This document shows, one piece after another, positions 60,890 through 64,000 of a stretch of 64,000 nt of DNA (its first letter is position 1; each line of letters starts with the position of its first letter). The DNA comes from Eudorina sp. 2006-703-Eu-15 (taxonomy: Eukaryota > Chlorophyta > Chlorophyceae > Chlamydomonadales > Volvocaceae): contig BDSI01000199.1 of assembly GCA_003117195.1 (NCBI GenBank), forward strand, positions 34,434-98,433, read 5' to 3'. A program made the translations under genes and the position numbers. The notes under the pieces are model-generated. The model was not told where the DNA came from and made no database searches. It worked only from the letters and a program-made list of their open reading frames with translations.

Positions 60890-63800
60890 GGTGAGGCTCG
60901 TGCCACAGCCTGAGACCGTGTGCCATGGCCTGAGACTGCGTGCCACGGCCTGAGAGCGCTCACAACGGCCTGAGACCGCGTGCCACGGCCTGAGACCGCG
61001 TGCCACGGCCTGAGACCGTGTGCCACGGCTTGAGACCCCTTGCCGCGGCCTGAGACCGCGTGCCACGGTCTGAGACTGGTGCTGGTTGGCGGCGTCTGTC
61101 AGTGCGCTGGTTGCCGATGGTGCCGTTTCAAACGTTGGCTGGTCCCGCCCGCAGGCCGTGTTTGCGTATGGAAGGCGGGCGTCCAACGGATTCCCGTCGG
61201 GCTGGCGCGGCCTGGCGAAGCAAGTAGCATTCAGGTGAGGCAGTCGCGGGTCTGGGCGCAGGGAGAGCGGGTGCCGGGGTGTGGAGGGACCCACGGGTTG
61301 CTTTACTTCACACCAACCAAACGGGGAGGCCGCCCAAGCATCTGCTGCGAGCATGGGCTAGGCAGGCGGATGCTTTGCACCTGCACGGCACTGCACTTCG
61401 GCGATTGCCTTGCGTGGCCTGAGACCGCGTGTCACCGCCTAAGACCGTGTGCCACGGCCTTAGACTGTGTGCCACGGCCTGAGACTGTGTGCCACGGCCT
61501 GAGACCGCGTGCCACGGCCTGAGACCGTGTGCCACGGCCTGAGCCCGCGTGCCACGGCCTGAGACCGCGAGCTGGTTGGCGGCGTCTGTCAGCGCGCTGG
61601 TTGCCGCTGGTACCGTTTCAAACGTTGGCAGGCCCCGCCCGCAGGCCGTGCTTGTCTAGGAAGGCGGGCGTTCAACGGATTCCTGTTGGGCTGGCGCGGC
61701 CCAGCGAAGCAAGTAGCATTCAGGTGAGGCAGTCGCGGGTCTGGGCGCAGGGAAGGCGGGTGCCGGGGTGTGAAGGGACCCACGGGTTGCTTTACTTCAC
61801 ACCAACCAAACGAGGAGGCCGCCCAAGCAGCTGCTGCGAGAATGGGCTGGGCAGGCGGATGCTTTGCACCTGCACGGCACTGCACTTCGGCGATTGCCTT
61901 GCGTGGCCTTAGGCTGCGTGCCACGGCCTGAGACTGCGTGCCACGGCCTGAGACCGCGTGCCACGGCCTGAGACTGCGTGCCACGGCCTGAGACCGCGTG
62001 CCACGGCCTGAGACTGCGTGCCACGGCCTGAGACCGCGTGCCACGGCCTGAGACAGCGTGCCACGGCCTGAGACCGCGTGCCACGGCCTGAGACCGCGTG
62101 CCACGGCCTTAGACTGCGTGCCACGGCCTGAGACCGCGTGCCACGGCCTTAGGCTGCGTGCCACGGCCTGAGCCCGTGTGCCACGGCCTGAGACCGCGTG
62201 CCACGGCCTGAGACAGCGTGCCACGGCCTGAGACCGCGTGCCACGGCCTGAGACCGCGTGCCACGGCCTGAGACTGCGTGCCACGGCCTGAGACTGCGTG
62301 CCACGGCCTTAGACTGCGTGCCACGGCCTGAGACTGCGTGTCACGTCCTGAGACAGCGTGCCACGGCCTGAGACCGCGTGCCACGGCCTTAGGCTGCGTG
62401 CCACGGCCTGAGACTGCGTGCCACGGCCTGAGACCGTGTGCCACGGCCTGAGCCCGTGTGCCACGGCCTGAGCCCGTGTGCCACGGCCTCAGACCGCGTG
62501 CAACGGCCTGAGACCGCGTGCCACGGCCTGAGACCGCGAGCTGGTTGGCGGCGTCTGTCAGCGTGCTGGTTGCCGCTGGTACCGTTTCAAACGTTGTCTT
62601 GCCCCGCCCGCATGCCGTGCTTGTCTAGGAAGGCGGGCGTCCAACGGATTCCTGTTGGGCTGGCGCGGCCTGGCGAAGCAAGTAGCATTCAGGTGAGGCA
62701 GTCGCGGGTCTGGGCGCAGGGAGGGCGGGTGCCGGGGTGTGGAGGGACCCACGGGTTGCTTTACTTCACACCAACCAAACGGGGAGGCCGCCCAAGCATC
62801 TGCTGCGAGCATGGGCTAGGCAGGCGGATGCTTTGCACCTGCACGGCACTGCACTTCGGCGATTGCCTTGCGTGGCCTGAGACCGCGTGTCACCGCCTAA
62901 GACCGTGTGCCACGGCCTTAGACTGTGTGCCACGGCCTGAGACTGTGTGCCACGGCCTGAGACCGCGTGCCACGGCCTGAGACCGTGTGCCACGGCCTGA
63001 GCCCGCGTGCCACGGCCTGAGACCGCGAGCTGGTTGGCGGCGTCTGTCAGCGCGCTGGTTGCCGCTGGTACCGTTTCAAACGTTGGCAGGCCCCGCCCGC
63101 AGGCCGTGCTTGTCTAGGAAGGCGGGCGTTCAACGGATTCCTGTTGGGCTGGCGCGGCCCAGCGAAGCAAGTAGCATTCAGGTGAGGCAGTCGCGGGTCT
63201 GGGCGCAGGGAAGGCGGGTGCCGGGGTGTGAAGGGACCCACGGGTTGCTTTACTTCACACCAACCAAACGAGGAGGCCGCCCAAGCAGCTGCTGCGAGAA
63301 TGGGCTGGGCAGGCGGATGCTTTGCACCTGCACGGCACTGCACTTCGGCGATTGCCTTGCGTGGCCTTAGGCTGCGTGCCACGGCCTGAGACTGCGTGCC
63401 ACGGCCTGAGACCGCGTGCCACGGCCTGAGACTGCGTGCCACGGCCTGAGACCGCGTGCCACGGCCTGAGACTGCGTGCCACGGCCTGAGACCGCGTGCC
63501 ACGGCCTGAGACAGCGTGCCACGGCATGAGACCGCGTGCCACGGCCTGAGACTGCGTGCCACGGCCTGAGACCGCGTGCCACGGCCTTAGGCTGCGTGCC
63601 ACGGCCTGAGCCCGTGTGCCACGGCCTGAGACGCGTGCCACGGCCTGAGACAGCGTGCCACGGCCTGAGACCGCGTGCCACGGCCTGAGACCGCGTGCCA
63701 CGGCCTGAGACTGCGTGCCACGGCCTGAGACTGCGTGCCACGGCCTTAGACTGCGTGCCACGGCCTTAGACTGCGTGTCACGTCCTGAGACAGCGTGCCA

Positions 63801-64000
63801 CGGCCTGAGACGCGTGCCACGGCCTTAGGACTGCGTGCCACGGCCTGAGACCGTGTGCCACGGCCTGAGCCCGTGTGCCACGGCCTGAGCCCGTGTGCCA
63901 CGGCCTCAGACCGCGTGCAACGGCCTGAGACCGCGTGCCACGGCCTGAGACCGCGAGCTGGTTGGCGGCGTCTGTCAGCGTGCTTGTTGCCGCTGGTACC
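60890..64000. repeat. 20-bp satellite with higher-order organisation
   Basis: The basic unit is GTGCCACGGCCTGAGACCGC (20 bp) with a few variants (GAGACTGC, TTAGGCTGC, GAGCCCGT, GAGACAGC). Runs of units are separated by a conserved ~350-bp spacer starting CTGGTTGGCGGCGTCTGTCA near 61082, 61571, 62540, 63029 and 63958. Two spacer types alternate: CATCTGCTGCGAGCATGGG at 61339 and 62797, CAGCTGCTGCGAGAATGGG at 61828 and 63286. The array continues beyond the window. The long open frames through it (repeating ARGLRPWHAVSGRGT) arise because the unit lacks stops. Confidence 0.92.

Larger units (their letters stand above)
57531..60890. other. Spacer with microsatellites and tandem repeats
   Basis: No complete gene. 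It holds a GCT trinucleotide run (58034-58056), a (GCAT)n run (58181-58205), an A/T-rich ATAATAATTAT stretch (58640-58720), the 30-bp repeats at 59.3 kb and the broken ORF pair at 59.87-60.76 kb. The missing 5' exon(s) of gene C may be here. Confidence 0.5.

Noticed and set aside
60890..64000. Repeat-protein ORFs (ARGLRPWHAVSGRGT units) on the minus strand
   Set aside because: A stop-free 20-bp satellite stays open in several frames at once and the ORFs are interrupted by spacers. This is a by-product, not evidence of coding.
60890..64000. CRISPR-like array
   Set aside because: The repeats are contiguous 20-bp satellite units without unique spacers, and the genome is eukaryotic.

Overview
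This window looks like nuclear DNA of a green alga, most likely a volvocine species (Chlamydomonas/Volvox relatives). The genes are split by many short GT-AG introns. The coding regions are GC-rich and the spacers are full of minisatellites. The recognisable proteins are closest, by recall, to plant and green-algal families, and the secreted proteins are modular (WSC, EGF-like, LamG-like, PAN/Apple). All similarity statements come from motif recognition; no searches were run.

Layout, left to right. 0.4-4.1 kb, + strand: 3' part of a plant-type alpha/beta-hydrolase (lipase-like) gene with a long Ala/Gly/Ser-rich insert. 5.75-8.0 kb, - strand: reverse-transcriptase fragment of a LINE. 8.2-11.5 kb, + strand: SET-domain protein methyltransferase of the Rubisco-methyltransferase-like family, four exons. 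13.1-21.0 kb, - strand: fructosamine/ketosamine-3-kinase family gene, eight recognised exons, including a 26-nt microexon and an intron with a ~1.1 kb GGGGCC-like tract. 21-25 kb: spacer with a candidate non-autonomous DNA transposon.

25.2-45.1 kb, - strand: two complete tandem genes (A, 33,055-25,219; B, 45,108-37,198). They have the same 11-exon architecture: signal peptide, WSC (two exons), EGF-like, X, EGF-like, LamG-like, EGF-like, X, EGF-like, X. X is a ~289-residue six-cysteine domain that I do not recognise, present six times in total. All internal exons are phase 1-1, so each is a self-contained module. Both genes have open frames across every exon. The surrounding ~12 kb is also duplicated. 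They probably encode secreted extracellular-matrix or cell-surface proteins.

45-53.7 kb: spacer with a ~1.5 kb insertion relative to the paralogous spacer, a tRNA-like/SINE-like element, a CTATAG-rich palindrome cluster and minisatellites. 53.7-57.5 kb, - strand: six PAN/Apple-like exons. Four of them carry insertions whose lengths are multiples of four nucleotides, so the gene looks broken. 57.5-60.8 kb: repeats and a disrupted unrecognised ORF pair. 60.9-64.0 kb: a 20-bp satellite interrupted by ~350-bp spacers in a higher-order repeat of ~1,458 bp that runs off the window.
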